DNA from: Rhodocyclaceae bacterium
Lineage (GTDB): Bacteria; Pseudomonadota; Gammaproteobacteria; Burkholderiales; Rhodocyclaceae
Direction: 5' to 3'
Assembly: GCA_025361105.1 (NCBI GenBank)
Contig: JANYAW010000330.1
Span: forward strand, 1-39,036
DNA: 39,036 bases
Shown here: piece by piece, positions 1 to 8,703 of the stretch
Numbering within the stretch: the stretch's first letter is position 1
How the letters are laid out: each line of letters opens with the position of its first letter
Notes under the pieces: generated by a model
The model's database searches: none
Seen by the model: the letters and a program-made list of their open reading frames with translations, nothing else
What the model was told of the DNA's origin: nothing
Position numbers and translations under genes: made by a program

Positions 1-306
1 CTGCGGGTGTTTCTGTCTATCAGATGTGATAGCGCGCCTGAGTTCCGTTGTTTAGCGAGGTTTAAATTCGCGGACGCACAGCACCCACCCACTCCCCCTG
101 CTGAGCCGCCGAATTTTGTGGCCTCGGCGCGGGAATTCCAAGCTGATGAACAAACTGCCTTAAGCTAAGCTCGCAAACGACGCGAGAAAAGCCTCAGCGC
201 AGCGTTGATTGAGCGTAGCAAGAAAGAACTCGGCTGTCGGGCCGAGTCCCGACTCGGACGTTGAGTAATCAACTATCTACATCGGATACCCACAAAACAA
301 AAACCA
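1..306. other. Non-coding, repeat-like leader region
   Basis: I see no convincing gene here. The segment around 190-260 contains competing inverted repeats: CTCGGC / GCCGAG (230-246) and a perfect CCGAGTC-CC-GACTCGG palindrome (242-257). From memory, sequence of this type (tract with 'gtcgggccgagtc') recurs between genes in many beta- and gammaproteobacterial genomes, so this may be a degraded copy of a dispersed intergenic element. That link is inference. An upstream gene beyond the window edge cannot be judged. Confidence 0.4.
242..257. repeat. Perfect palindrome CCGAGTC-CC-GACTCGG
   Basis: Seven-base arms with a two-base centre, seen directly. It overlaps a second possible hairpin (230-246), so the two would compete in RNA. 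There is no following T-run, so it is not a typical intrinsic terminator. Confidence 0.6.
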
Positions 307-330
307 ACGGCGTGCTGTCAGCACCAACTA
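307..330 (+). repeat. Compact dispersed repeat, copy 1
   Basis: Matches the window's 24-bp consensus (ACGGCGTG-TCAC-CAGCACCAACTG) at 19 of 24 positions; the differences cluster in the middle (CTGT for TCAC) and at the last base. It is intergenic, upstream of fumC. Confidence 0.75.
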
Positions 331-355
331 ACACGATGCCCCATCCCCACCCCAG

Positions 356-376
356 CCCTCCCCTTGAAGGGGAGGG
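356..376. repeat. 21-bp palindromic intergenic repeat
   Basis: CCCTCCCCTT and AAGGGGAGGG form perfect ten-base arms around a single G. Preceded by 'ccccatccccacccca', it has the form of a very common intergenic palindrome found across proteobacteria (the source of spurious PHPNPLP-EGEG peptides). It lies about 90 bases upstream of the fumC start and could form a strong hairpin in the leader. Confidence 0.65.
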
Positions 377-462
377 AGGAACCGTCCATCGGCATTCGTT
401 GGAATGTCGAACGACCGCAGTTGCGCGTACTATTCACGCATCCAAATCACCAAGGAATTCTC

Positions 463-1854
463 ATGCCCACGCCACGAATCGAATCCGACAGCTTTGGCCC
501 GATTGAAGTTCCCGCTGAACATTTGTGGGGCGCACGAACGCAGCGCTCTTTGCTGTTTTTCGCAATCGGCGCTGACCATCTGCCGTATGAACTCGTCATG
601 GCCCTGGTTCGGGTCAAACGGGCGGCGGCGGCGGCGAATCTTGAACTTCATTTGCTCGACGACGACATTGCCAAAGCGATTATCAAGGCTGCCGATGAAG
701 TGCTCAACGGACTATGGCCGGATGAGTTTCCGCTCTCGGTTTGGCAGACGGGTTCGGGCACGCAAAGTAATATGAATGTGAATGAAGTGTTGGCCAATCG
801 CGCTTCGGAATTGCTCGGCGGCGAGCGCGGAATGGCGCGCTTGGTGCATCCGAATGATCAGGTGAATTTATGCCAATCGTCGAACGATGTTTTCCCTACC
901 GCAATGCATGTCGCGGCGGTGTGGCAAATTGAATTTTCGCTGCTGCCTGCGCTGGATATTTTGATCGCGACCTTAAAAGAAAAATCTGCCACTTTTGCCC
1001 ACATCGTCAAGCTCGGTCGCACGCATTTGCAGGACGCTACGCCGATAACGCTGGGGCAGGAATTTTCTGGTTATGTGGCGCAATTGGAAATCGCGCGGCG
1101 CGGCATTGTGGCAGCATTGCCTGAGCTAAAAACCCTAGCGCTGGGCGGCACGGCAGTGGGAACGGGTTTGAACGCGCATGCTGAATTTGCACAACATGCG
1201 GTAGCGCATTTGGCCTATGTCATTGCGGACACAGCACTAAATTTCTCATGCGCAGAAAATCGTTTCGCTGCGCTGGCGGGTCACGAGCCGCTAGTGTTCG
1301 CGCACGGCGCATTCAAAACTTTGGCTACCGCGCTGATGAAAATCGCTAACGATATTCGTTGGTTGGGCAGCGGGCCGCGTGCTGGTTTTGGTGAATTGCT
1401 TTTGCCCGAAAACGAGCCGGGGAGTTCCATCATGCCGGGCAAAGTTAACCCTACGCAATGCGAGGCGCTAACTATGGTCTGTGCACAAGTTTTGGGTAAT
1501 GATGTCGCTATCAATATCGGTGGCGCGATGGGGAATTTTGAGCTGAATGTTTTCAAGCCGCTGATCGCCTACAACTTCCTCCACAGCGGGCGGCTGCTGT
1601 GCGATGCGATGCGAAGTTTTGAGGCGCATTGTGTACGTGATTTGCAAGCCAACTCGGTGCGAATAGCTGAATCGCTGGAGCGCAGTTTGATGTTGGCCAC
1701 CGCACTCGCGCCGCATATCGGCTACGACAAAACGGCCGCGATTGCCAAAGCCGCACATTTGAGCGGCAGCAGTTTGCGCGACGCGGCCATCGCTTCGGGG
1801 TTTGTGAGTGCGCAGGACTACGACCAATGGGTGGTGCCGGAGAAAATGATTTAG
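463..1854 (+). CDS. fumC: Class II fumarate hydratase
   Basis: It interconverts fumarate and L-malate in the TCA cycle as an iron-independent cytosolic homotetramer. The 463-residue protein has the normal FumC length. Visible family motifs are TGSGTQSNMN (about 96-105), SSNDVFPTAMH (139-149), GRTHLQDATP (185-194, with the catalytic-type His188) and the superfamily signature GSSIMPGKVNP (320-330, catalytic loop Ser321). The ATG at 463 was chosen because AAGGAA lies just upstream and the family N-terminus (RIESDSFGPIEVP) begins there; the reading frame is open further upstream (ATG at 364), but that stretch would translate the palindromic repeat. It converges with the MATE gene with only 12 bases between the stops, so no dedicated terminator is visible. 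Confidence 0.96.
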   Translation: MPTPRIESDSFGPIEVPAEHLWGARTQRSLLFFAIGADHLPYELVMALVRVKRAAAAANLELHLLDDDIAKAIIKAADEVLNGLWPDEFPLSVWQTGSGTQSNMNVNEVLANRASELLGGERGMARLVHPNDQVNLCQSSNDVFPTAMHVAAVWQIEFSLLPALDILIATLKEKSATFAHIVKLGRTHLQDATPITLGQEFSGYVAQLEIARRGIVAALPELKTLALGGTAVGTGLNAHAEFAQHAVAHLAYVIADTALNFSCAENRFAALAGHEPLVFAHGAFKTLATALMKIANDIRWLGSGPRAGFGELLLPENEPGSSIMPGKVNPTQCEALTMVCAQVLGNDVAINIGGAMGNFELNVFKPLIAYNFLHSGRLLCDAMRSFEAHCVRDLQANSVRIAESLERSLMLATALAPHIGYDKTAAIAKAAHLSGSSLRDAAIASGFVSAQDYDQWVVPEKMI

Positions 1855-1866
1855 TCGCACCGGTAG

Positions 1867-3249
1867 TTATTTTTGAGTGACGGCTCTGGTGACCATAGTC
1901 ATCGCTGTCACGGCCTGCGCGGCGACGTGACGGAAATAAAGTGTGACGGAAACACCCGCCATCCCAAGACCGGCAATCGCCCCCATCCAGAAACCCGCCA
2001 CGCCGCATGGTGCTCCGAAGGTATCGGTGAGACCAAGCACATAACCTCCCGCGAGACCGACACCCCACAAGGCCAGGGCGTAAATCACCATGGGTACGGT
2101 GGCGCGTTTGTAGCCGCGCAGAATTTGCGCGAATATGCCTTGCAAAGCATCAAATGGATGGAAAAACAGCACCAGCAAAAGCAGACTGGCTGCAATCCGG
2201 CGCACCGTTTCATCGGTAGTGTAAATCGCCGCCAGGTTTTGTGCATTGAGCGCTACCGCGATGCTCAAGGCGGTTGAAATCAGCATGCCGATTTTCGCCC
2301 CCAACCAGCCCGCATTCCGCGCCTTCGCCGGTTCACCGGCGCCTAGTGATTGGCCGACCAGTACGCCGGTGGCGTTACCCAGCGCCATCGGAAATGTGTA
2401 TAAAAATATGACCACACTGGAAATTATTTGGTGCGCGGCAGACGTTGCGGCACCCAGTCGTGCAACGAACAAGGCCATGAAAGTGAATGCAGTGACGTCC
2501 ACCAAGAACATCAGGCCTGTCGGCACACCGAGGCGTAAAAATTCCTTGATCGGCGTCCATTGTGGCCAGTCGAAACGGGCAAACACGCCGTAGGCCGAAA
2601 GCTGGGTTTCGCGGTAACACCATACCCAGGCAACCAACGCCAATGTACTCATGGTCAAGGCCGACGACCAGCCCGCACCGGCACCGCCCATGGCAGGAAA
2701 GGCGAGATAGCCGAACATCAAAATGGTATTGAACATCAGCTTGAGCGCCAAGCCCAAAATGTTGAGCATCATCACCGGACGCGGACGCGAAATGCCGATC
2801 GTGAAACCATAAAAAACCCGGAAGAACAACATCCCGGGAACCGACCAGGCGATGCCGCCCAGATAGGCACGCACCTTGAGCTCCAGCGTCGGTTCCAGCT
2901 GAGAAAACGCCAACAGCGGCTCGGGAAATTTCAGCGCTGTAAACGCGGCGATGGACAAAAACAAGGCCAGCCAGGCGCTTTGACGCACATCACTGCCGAT
3001 ATCAAGGTAACGCCCGGCGCCGTAGTGATGGGCGACGATGGGTGGTAAGGCGAGCAAGACGCCCATCGCCGAAACAAACACGGTGGCATAAATGCTGGAA
3101 CCGACACCAACCGCCGCCAGGTCGGCGGGCGAAATCTGACCGGCCATCAAGGTGTCGATCAGCGAATTGGCCATCACCGCCGCTTGCGCCACCAGCACTG
3201 GCCAGGTCAAATTAAACAACTGCCGCGGCAGGGAGATGGTGGGATTCAT
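1867..3249 (-). CDS. MATE family multidrug/toxin exporter (NorM-like)
   Basis: A 460-residue integral membrane protein with about twelve hydrophobic segments, the usual size and layout of MATE transporters, which export cationic drugs or metabolites in exchange for Na+ or H+. The N-terminus (LFNLTWPVLVAQAAVMANSLIDTLMAGQIS) contains the family's first transmembrane segment with the typical 'P-x-L ... D-T-x-M-x-G' pattern. Two six-helix halves can be seen, the second starting near LGVPTGLMFLVDV (about 248). The substrate cannot be told from sequence. It is a single gene facing fumC and divergent from the DUF3683 gene; a copy of the dispersed repeat sits just upstream of its start. Confidence 0.9.
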   Translation of the reverse strand: MNPTISLPRQLFNLTWPVLVAQAAVMANSLIDTLMAGQISPADLAAVGVGSSIYATVFVSAMGVLLALPPIVAHHYGAGRYLDIGSDVRQSAWLALFLSIAAFTALKFPEPLLAFSQLEPTLELKVRAYLGGIAWSVPGMLFFRVFYGFTIGISRPRPVMMLNILGLALKLMFNTILMFGYLAFPAMGGAGAGWSSALTMSTLALVAWVWCYRETQLSAYGVFARFDWPQWTPIKEFLRLGVPTGLMFLVDVTAFTFMALFVARLGAATSAAHQIISSVVIFLYTFPMALGNATGVLVGQSLGAGEPAKARNAGWLGAKIGMLISTALSIAVALNAQNLAAIYTTDETVRRIAASLLLLVLFFHPFDALQGIFAQILRGYKRATVPMVIYALALWGVGLAGGYVLGLTDTFGAPCGVAGFWMGAIAGLGMAGVSVTLYFRHVAAQAVTAMTMVTRAVTQK

Positions 3250-3270
3250 CTTTGGATTTTAACGACTCGG

Positions 3271-3294
3271 AAGTTGGTGCCGGCTACACGCCGT
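3271..3294 (-). repeat. Compact dispersed repeat, copy 2
   Basis: Matches the consensus in reverse orientation at 20 of 24 positions. It lies between the divergent MATE and DUF3683 genes. The next bases contain GCTACCAACTGATG (3302-3315), which resembles another right end of the same repeat in the opposite orientation; together AGTTGGT (3272-3278) and ACCAACT (3304-3310) form perfect arms of a possible hairpin. Confidence 0.75.
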
Positions 3295-3361
3295 GTTGGC
3301 GCTACCAACTGATGCCCTAAAATGTTTCATCCGTCCACGCCGCTTCACTTGGTCACTTTGC

Positions 3362-6300
3362 ATGAACACCCGTCTGCGCGAAATCCCCTATAACTACACC
3401 TCATTTTCTGATCGCGAAATTGTGATTCGCTTGCTCGGCGCACCGGCCTGGGAAGTGGTCAATGAGTTGCGTGGCGAACGGGTGACGGGGCGCTCGGCGC
3501 GGATGTTGTATGAGGTGCTCGGCGACATTTGGGTAGTGCGGCGCAATCCGTATCTGGAAGATGATTTGCTCGGCAACCAAAGCCGCCGCAAAGCCTTGAT
3601 TGATGCGCTACGCCATCGTTTGCGCGAGATTGACAAACGTCGCGATGGTGAAGATGCGCGTGTCGTTACTTTGCTGGCGGCGGCCAACGCAGCGGTCAAA
3701 TCCTTCGAGCAGTGGTTTGTGCAGACCAGCGAGTTGCGCTATCGCGCGATGAAGGTGTATTCGCGCCACACCAAAAAGGACAACATCTGTTTTGACGGCC
3801 TGGCGCGCGTCTCGCACGTCACCGATGCGACCGACTGGCGGGTTGAATATCCGTTTGTGGTGTTGACACCGGATACGGAAGCAGAAATCGCTGCACTCGT
3901 GAAAGATTCGATTGCGCTCGGCTTGACCATTATTCCGCGTGGCGGCGGCACGGGTTATACCGGCGGCGCGGTGCCCCTTGATGCGCTTTCTGTGGTCATC
4001 AATACCGAAAAGTTGATGGACATGGGCGCGGTGGAAATTCTCCGCCTGCCTGAAACCATAAAGGACTACGCCACTGTGCGCACCGGCGCAGGCTTGGTCA
4101 CGCGGCGCGTGATGGAAGCTGCAGAGGACGCAGGATTTGTTTTCGCCTGCGATCCGACCTCGGCCGATGCCTCGTGCATAGGCGGCAATATCGCCATGAA
4201 CGCGGGTGGCAAAAAGGCCGTGCTGTGGGGCACGGCGCTGGACAATCTGGCCTCGTGGAAAATGGTCACGCCGGATGGCGAGTGGCTGGAAGTTGAACGA
4301 CTGAATCACAACTTCGGCAAGATTCACGAGCAGGAACTGGTCAGCTTTCGTCTCACTCGTTTTGATGCCAGCGGCAAGAATAATCTCGGCGTTGAACGCC
4401 TCGACGTGCCAGGCAAAAATTTCCGCAAGGAAGGTTTGGGCAAAGATGTCACCGACAAATTTCTCGCTGGCGTGCCGGGGATACAGAAGGAAGGCACCGA
4501 TGGGCTGATTACCTCGGCGGTATGGATTTTGCACAAGATGCCGCCGGTGACGCGCACTGTTTGTCTGGAATTTTTTGGCCAGGTTCGCGATGCAGTGCCA
4601 TCGATAGTCGAGATTACTGATTACCTGAAAACCCGGCCGGGCGGCGCGCTGCTGGCAGGTTTGGAACATCTGGACGAGCGCTATGTCAAGGCCGTCGGCT
4701 ACGCAACCAAAGCCAAACGACATGGTCGGCCGAAAATGGTTTTGGTCGGTGATATTGTCGGCGATGACGAACGGGCAGTGATGAGTGCCGCGTCCGAAGT
4801 GGTGCGCATCGCCAACTTGCGCGGCGCAGAAGGTTTCATCGCCGTTAGCCCGGAAACACGCAAAAAATTCTGGCTCGATCGCGCGCGCACGGCGGCGATT
4901 TCGCGCCACACCAACGCCTTCAAAATCAATGAAGACGTGGTGATTCCGCTGCCGCGCATGGGCGATTATTGTGATGGCATCGAGCGCATCAATATCGAGC
5001 TGTCGATGAAGAACAAGCTCGAATTGATCAGTGCGCTGGAGACATTTTTTGCCAGCCCTTTAAGTGATTGGCCGCTGCCTGCCGAGGTGGCAAATCTTGA
5101 TCGCGAGGAATTGCTCGGCGATGCGCGACTGGATGCGCTGGAGCTTTTGTCGACCACCCGCACACTATGGCAAGGCTATATCGACAGCCTCGATGAACTG
5201 TTTCCGCAAATGCAGGATTACCGCTTGCGCGTGTCGTGGAAGACGGAACTAAAAGCGCCGCTGGAAACAATTTTCGATGGCGTTTTCATGCGTGGGGTAA
5301 TGGACAAAATCACCGCGATACACAAGGAGATTTTGCGTGGCCGCGTGTTCGTCGCACTGCATATGCATGCCGGTGATGGCAATGTGCATACCAACTTGCC
5401 GGTGAATTCCGATCACTACGAAATGCTGCAAACCGCCTACAAAGCCGTCGATCGCATCATGGCGCTGGCGAAAAGTTTGGGCGGCGTGATTTCCGGCGAA
5501 CATGGCATTGGCATCACCAAGCTCGACTATTTGTCTGACGAGGAAATTCGTCCCTTCCGCGAATACAAACAGCGCATCGACCCGCAAGGCAATTTCAATC
5601 GCGGCAAGCTGCTGAACTCGCCTGAGCTACGTGGCGACCTGACCAATGCCTATACACCTTCGTTTGCCTTGCTCGGTGTCGAATCGCTGATCATGGAGCA
5701 ATCGGAAATCGGCAAGATTTCCGAGTCGATAAAGAACTGCCTGCGCTGCGGCAAATGCAAGCCGGTTTGTTCAACCCATGTGCCACGCGCCAACTTGCTG
5801 TATTCACCGCGCAACAAAATTCTCGGTACGTCTTTGTTGGTCGAAGCCTTCCTCTACGAAGAGCAGACGCGGCGCGGAATTTCCCTGCAACATTTTGATG
5901 AATTTTCCGACGTCGCCGACCACTGCACGGTTTGTCACAAATGCTTTAACCCTTGTCCAGTCGACATAGATTTTGGCGATGTGTCGATTGCCATGCGTAA
6001 TTTTTTGCGCGTACAAGGCAAAAAGAAAACCAGTCCCGGCACAGCACTGGCGATGGCGTTCTTGACCGCAAAAGATCCGGCGACGATCAAGCTGATGCGG
6101 CTCGGCATGATTCAACTTGGATTCAAAGCACAACGCCTCGGCTATCGTCTCGGCAAGTGGTTGGGCCTCACTGGTGGCACGGTGAAAGCCCCACCGGCGA
6201 CTTTGGGAAAACCGTCTATCCGCACCCAGGTTATCCATCTGATTAACAAGCCCATGCCGCGCAACGTGCCTGCTCGCACCTCACGCGCGTTGCTCGACAT

Positions 6301-7168
6301 TGAAAGCGACACACTGATTCCGGTGATAAGAAATCCTGCGCAATTGGATGAAAGCGACGCAGTGTTTTATTTCCCCGGCTGCGGCTCGGAGCGCTTGTTC
6401 TCGCAAGTCGGACTTGCCACCCAGGCCATGCTCTGGCACGCCGGTGCAACGACAGTGTTGCCACCGGGCTATCTGTGCTGCGGCTATCCGCAAACGGCGG
6501 GCGGCGAGGAAGACAAAGGGCAGGCGATTTCCACCAGCAATCGCGTACTGTTTCATCGCGTCGCCAACACGCTCAACTACCTCGACATCAAGACCGTGGT
6601 GGTGAGTTGCGGCACTTGCATGGATCAGCTGCTCAACTATCAATTCGACAAGATTTTCCCCGGTTGTCGCTTGCTCGACATCCACGAATATTTGTACGAG
6701 AAAGGCATCAAGCTTGATGGCGTGAAGGGTGTGCAATACATGTACCACGAGCCTTGCCACACGCCGATGAAACATCACTCGGGCATCAAAGTGGTGAATG
6801 AGTTGATGGGTCAAAAAGTTGATTTGAACGATCGCTGCTGCGGTGAATCCGGCACGCTGGCAGTGACGCGGCCAGATATTTCCACGCAAATTCGCTACCG
6901 CAAGCAGGAAGAGATGGAAGCTGGTGCGGCGAAGATTCGTGACCGAAATTTGCCAATTGGTACTGGTGATACGCCGTCAAATTCCGCCGTGAAAATCCTC
7001 ACCTCCTGCCCATCCTGTCTGCAAGGTCTCGCCCGCTATTCTGATGATGCAAATGTTGAAGCCGACTACATCGTGGTTGAAATGGCCAAGGCGATTCTGG
7101 GGCCAAACTGGATGCAGGATTATTTGAGCAAAGCCGGTGCCGGTGGGGTTGAACGGGTGTTGCTATGA
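3362..7168 (+). CDS. DUF3683-type FAD-linked oxidase fused to Fe-S/CCG domains
   Basis: A 1268-residue fusion. The N-terminus (about 1-150) matches the DUF3683 lead region of a betaproteobacterial family; then comes an FAD-binding PCMH domain with the pyrophosphate loop IPRGGGTGYTGGAVPL (191-206), an FAD-oxidase C-terminal domain with HMHAGDGNVH (near 665) and ISGEHGIG (near 710), two [4Fe-4S] motifs (CLRCGKCKPVC, Cys793/796/799/803, and CTVCHKCFNPC near 856-866), and paired CCG domains (FPGCGSER near 1003; CCGESGT and TSCPSC near the end). This arrangement is that of GlcD/Dld-like flavoproteins joined to GlcF/heterodisulfide-reductase-like subunits, so oxidation of a 2-hydroxy acid with electrons passed to quinone is likely; the substrate is unknown. 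I chose the ATG at 3362 because the conserved start MNTRLREIPYNYTSFSDRE begins there. A dispersed-repeat copy encodes the loop LPIGTGDTPS near residue 1200. Confidence 0.9.
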   Translation: MNTRLREIPYNYTSFSDREIVIRLLGAPAWEVVNELRGERVTGRSARMLYEVLGDIWVVRRNPYLEDDLLGNQSRRKALIDALRHRLREIDKRRDGEDARVVTLLAAANAAVKSFEQWFVQTSELRYRAMKVYSRHTKKDNICFDGLARVSHVTDATDWRVEYPFVVLTPDTEAEIAALVKDSIALGLTIIPRGGGTGYTGGAVPLDALSVVINTEKLMDMGAVEILRLPETIKDYATVRTGAGLVTRRVMEAAEDAGFVFACDPTSADASCIGGNIAMNAGGKKAVLWGTALDNLASWKMVTPDGEWLEVERLNHNFGKIHEQELVSFRLTRFDASGKNNLGVERLDVPGKNFRKEGLGKDVTDKFLAGVPGIQKEGTDGLITSAVWILHKMPPVTRTVCLEFFGQVRDAVPSIVEITDYLKTRPGGALLAGLEHLDERYVKAVGYATKAKRHGRPKMVLVGDIVGDDERAVMSAASEVVRIANLRGAEGFIAVSPETRKKFWLDRARTAAISRHTNAFKINEDVVIPLPRMGDYCDGIERINIELSMKNKLELISALETFFASPLSDWPLPAEVANLDREELLGDARLDALELLSTTRTLWQGYIDSLDELFPQMQDYRLRVSWKTELKAPLETIFDGVFMRGVMDKITAIHKEILRGRVFVALHMHAGDGNVHTNLPVNSDHYEMLQTAYKAVDRIMALAKSLGGVISGEHGIGITKLDYLSDEEIRPFREYKQRIDPQGNFNRGKLLNSPELRGDLTNAYTPSFALLGVESLIMEQSEIGKISESIKNCLRCGKCKPVCSTHVPRANLLYSPRNKILGTSLLVEAFLYEEQTRRGISLQHFDEFSDVADHCTVCHKCFNPCPVDIDFGDVSIAMRNFLRVQGKKKTSPGTALAMAFLTAKDPATIKLMRLGMIQLGFKAQRLGYRLGKWLGLTGGTVKAPPATLGKPSIRTQVIHLINKPMPRNVPARTSRALLDIESDTLIPVIRNPAQLDESDAVFYFPGCGSERLFSQVGLATQAMLWHAGATTVLPPGYLCCGYPQTAGGEEDKGQAISTSNRVLFHRVANTLNYLDIKTVVVSCGTCMDQLLNYQFDKIFPGCRLLDIHEYLYEKGIKLDGVKGVQYMYHEPCHTPMKHHSGIKVVNELMGQKVDLNDRCCGESGTLAVTRPDISTQIRYRKQEEMEAGAAKIRDRNLPIGTGDTPSNSAVKILTSCPSCLQGLARYSDDANVEADYIVVEMAKAILGPNWMQDYLSKAGAGGVERVLL
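6954..6977 (-). repeat. Compact dispersed repeat, copy 3 (inside a gene)
   Basis: Matches the consensus in reverse orientation at 21 of 24 positions. It lies within the DUF3683 gene and is translated as PIGTGDTPS, between the last two cysteine motifs. Confidence 0.75.
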
Positions 7169-7846
7169 AGCCGATGGGGAAACCTGTCTGGACAAAAGCT
7201 CGCTGAATTCCCATTTATCTCGTTCATTGAATTGATGGACGAGATTTGGTTTGGCAATGCTTAAAAAGCTTGCGTTAAAGCTGTCAAAAGACAGGTCGCC
7301 GAGCACCGGTTTCAGCTTTTCATAGGTATAGATCGGATCCCTGATCAGTCTTGGGTAGTTAATCAATGTGACTGGAATACCCGAGTTCGACAGACCCAGA
7401 AAAAGTTGGTAGACCTTGTTTAGCAACACTTCTTCCTGGCCATGTCCTGCTGACGTTTGCCACAAACCGCCGACGATTTTTCGCTTCCTGATCTTGTTCT
7501 TGATCTGTTTGTACCAAGGAAGATTTGCAACAGCAATGTCGTCGACAAAACGCCGACTTTCTGCGGCAGCGTTGAGATCGCGGATAGGCACAAAGACATG
7601 CTCGATGAAAATATCGTCGCGGGAAATTACTTCGTCGACGTAATCGCAGAAATGCGGATTCTTGATGACGTAAGGCGCATCTTCATCACGGATGTCGGTT
7701 TCAAGGCCGGCTCTGGCTGTCCTATCTTTCTTGCCTTGCAGGCTGTCCGGCGAGAAACCAGTGTCCAACCCCAGACAAGTCATGAGCTCAACCAGAAAAC
7801 TGGTGCCGGCCCGACCTGTTCCAGAAATAACAACATGGCTCCTCAT
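7163..7846 (-). CDS. Sulfotransferase-like P-loop protein
   Basis: A 227-residue protein. Residues 6-17 contain VISGTGRAGTSF, matching the 5'-phosphosulfate-binding loop of PAPS-dependent sulfotransferases. A later segment, with VPIRDLNAAAESRR (about 86-99), fits the 3'-phosphate-binding region (R...S), and NYPRLIRDP (about 163-171) the middle of the fold. The family transfers sulfate from PAPS to carbohydrates, lipids or proteins; no substrate can be named. Length is at the short end for the family. It converges with the DUF3683 gene, overlapping its stop by six bases, and follows the LTXXQ gene by 43 bases on the same strand, so they may be co-transcribed. A related P-loop kinase is the main alternative. 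Confidence 0.65.
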   Translation of the reverse strand: MRSHVVISGTGRAGTSFLVELMTCLGLDTGFSPDSLQGKKDRTARAGLETDIRDEDAPYVIKNPHFCDYVDEVISRDDIFIEHVFVPIRDLNAAAESRRFVDDIAVANLPWYKQIKNKIRKRKIVGGLWQTSAGHGQEEVLLNKVYQLFLGLSNSGIPVTLINYPRLIRDPIYTYEKLKPVLGDLSFDSFNASFLSIAKPNLVHQFNERDKWEFSELLSRQVSPSAS

Positions 7847-7889
7847 TGTTATTTCCCCAGTGACATTTTCAGCGTGTCCATACTCTCGA

Positions 7890-8426
7890 TTAGCGCGATG
7901 TCGGCCGGGGTGCCCCCTCCAACCGTACTGCGGAGCGTGCGCCGGGATACGCTGTTGGTAGCGTCGTCACCAATAGTTCATCCGCCAATCTTTGCTGATC
8001 TGTATCGAGTCCGGCATAGAGTCGGTTTGCAGCGCTGGCGACATCTTCCAATGCCGTTAACAGATTGCGCGCCGTATCCAGCTTGCGTTCTATCTGTTGC
8101 TTTGCGTTCCCCTGACTGGCGGCGCTGGCGCGTGGTACGCGCATTTGATCACTGACGAAAGCGAATACCTGATCACGATAGCTTGCCCAAAGCGGCGCTT
8201 GTGCTGGTGTCAGTTTGAGTTGTGTCGCCACCTTGTCGATTTGTATCGATATATCGTCGGCCAGATTGGGCGCCGTGCCGGCGGCTGGACAGGGTGTAGT
8301 TCCTTCAGGCGGGTGGTTCTGTCTGTGGCCTCCGCCACCCATGCCGCCACCGCCAAACTGTGCGGCGGCCTGCATGGAGAAACCCAGCAAGAAGCCAATG
8401 ACGATGATGTTGCACCGTAGTTTCAT
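7890..8426 (-). CDS. LTXXQ-motif (Spy/CpxP-like) periplasmic protein
   Basis: 178 residues with a clear signal peptide (about 1-22, ending MQAAAQ), a glycine-rich patch (FGGGGMGGGGH), then a helical region carrying KLTPAQAPLW (near 72-81) and a second degenerate repeat LDTDQQRLADELL (near 140-152). This pattern is that of the LTXXQ family, which includes the periplasmic stress chaperones Spy and CpxP. A periplasmic role in envelope or metal stress is likely by family, not shown. A good ribosome site (GGAGG, about eight bases upstream) supports the start. It is not next to a recognisable two-component system here. The 5' neighbour is a 277-base gap without a gene. Confidence 0.8.
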   Translation of the reverse strand: MKLRCNIIVIGFLLGFSMQAAAQFGGGGMGGGGHRQNHPPEGTTPCPAAGTAPNLADDISIQIDKVATQLKLTPAQAPLWASYRDQVFAFVSDQMRVPRASAASQGNAKQQIERKLDTARNLLTALEDVASAANRLYAGLDTDQQRLADELLVTTLPTAYPGARSAVRLEGAPRPTSR

Positions 8427-8703
8427 GTTCCTGTGCCTCCCTAGCGTACACGGCCAAATGAGAATGTGGCGAGCGCTGATAAGTTCATGAGCTATTCGGT
8501 TGAATTGCTGACAAGCGAAGTTTCAATCAACATCCGGCCAACTGATGTTTCGGGAAGGTAAAGAAACATTAAGGCTTGCAACGAATCGTTAGACGATGGC
8601 GACTCGCTGATATTCAGCAGGCTTAGGCGGTTGTGGCCGTAATTTCTTGACCCCAACACTTTGGTCGCCAACACCGCTTGAGCGTCGCAGCAAATCTCTG
8701 TGT
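8427..8703. other. Intergenic region, no gene supported
   Basis: Between the LTXXQ gene and ubiJ. A 60-residue frame on the minus strand (8492-8674) starts with GTG, lacks a ribosome site and resembles nothing I know, so I do not call it. It presumably holds the promoter of the LTXXQ gene, but I see no clear -35/-10 pair. Confidence 0.5.

Noticed and set aside
261..506. 81-residue frame containing MPHPHPSPPLEGEGG
   Set aside because: It is a translation of the palindromic intergenic repeat and overlaps the true fumC start.
3300..3361. Longer DUF3683 protein starting at 3293
   Set aside because: The extra 23 residues translate the repeat region and are not like the family start MNTRLREIPYNY.
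7163..7846. Sulfotransferase gene as a recent horizontal acquisition
   Set aside because: Composition by eye is only slightly more AT-rich than neighbours, and no mobile element borders it.
8492..8674. 60-residue minus-strand reading frame
   Set aside because: GTG start, no ribosome site, no recognisable motif.
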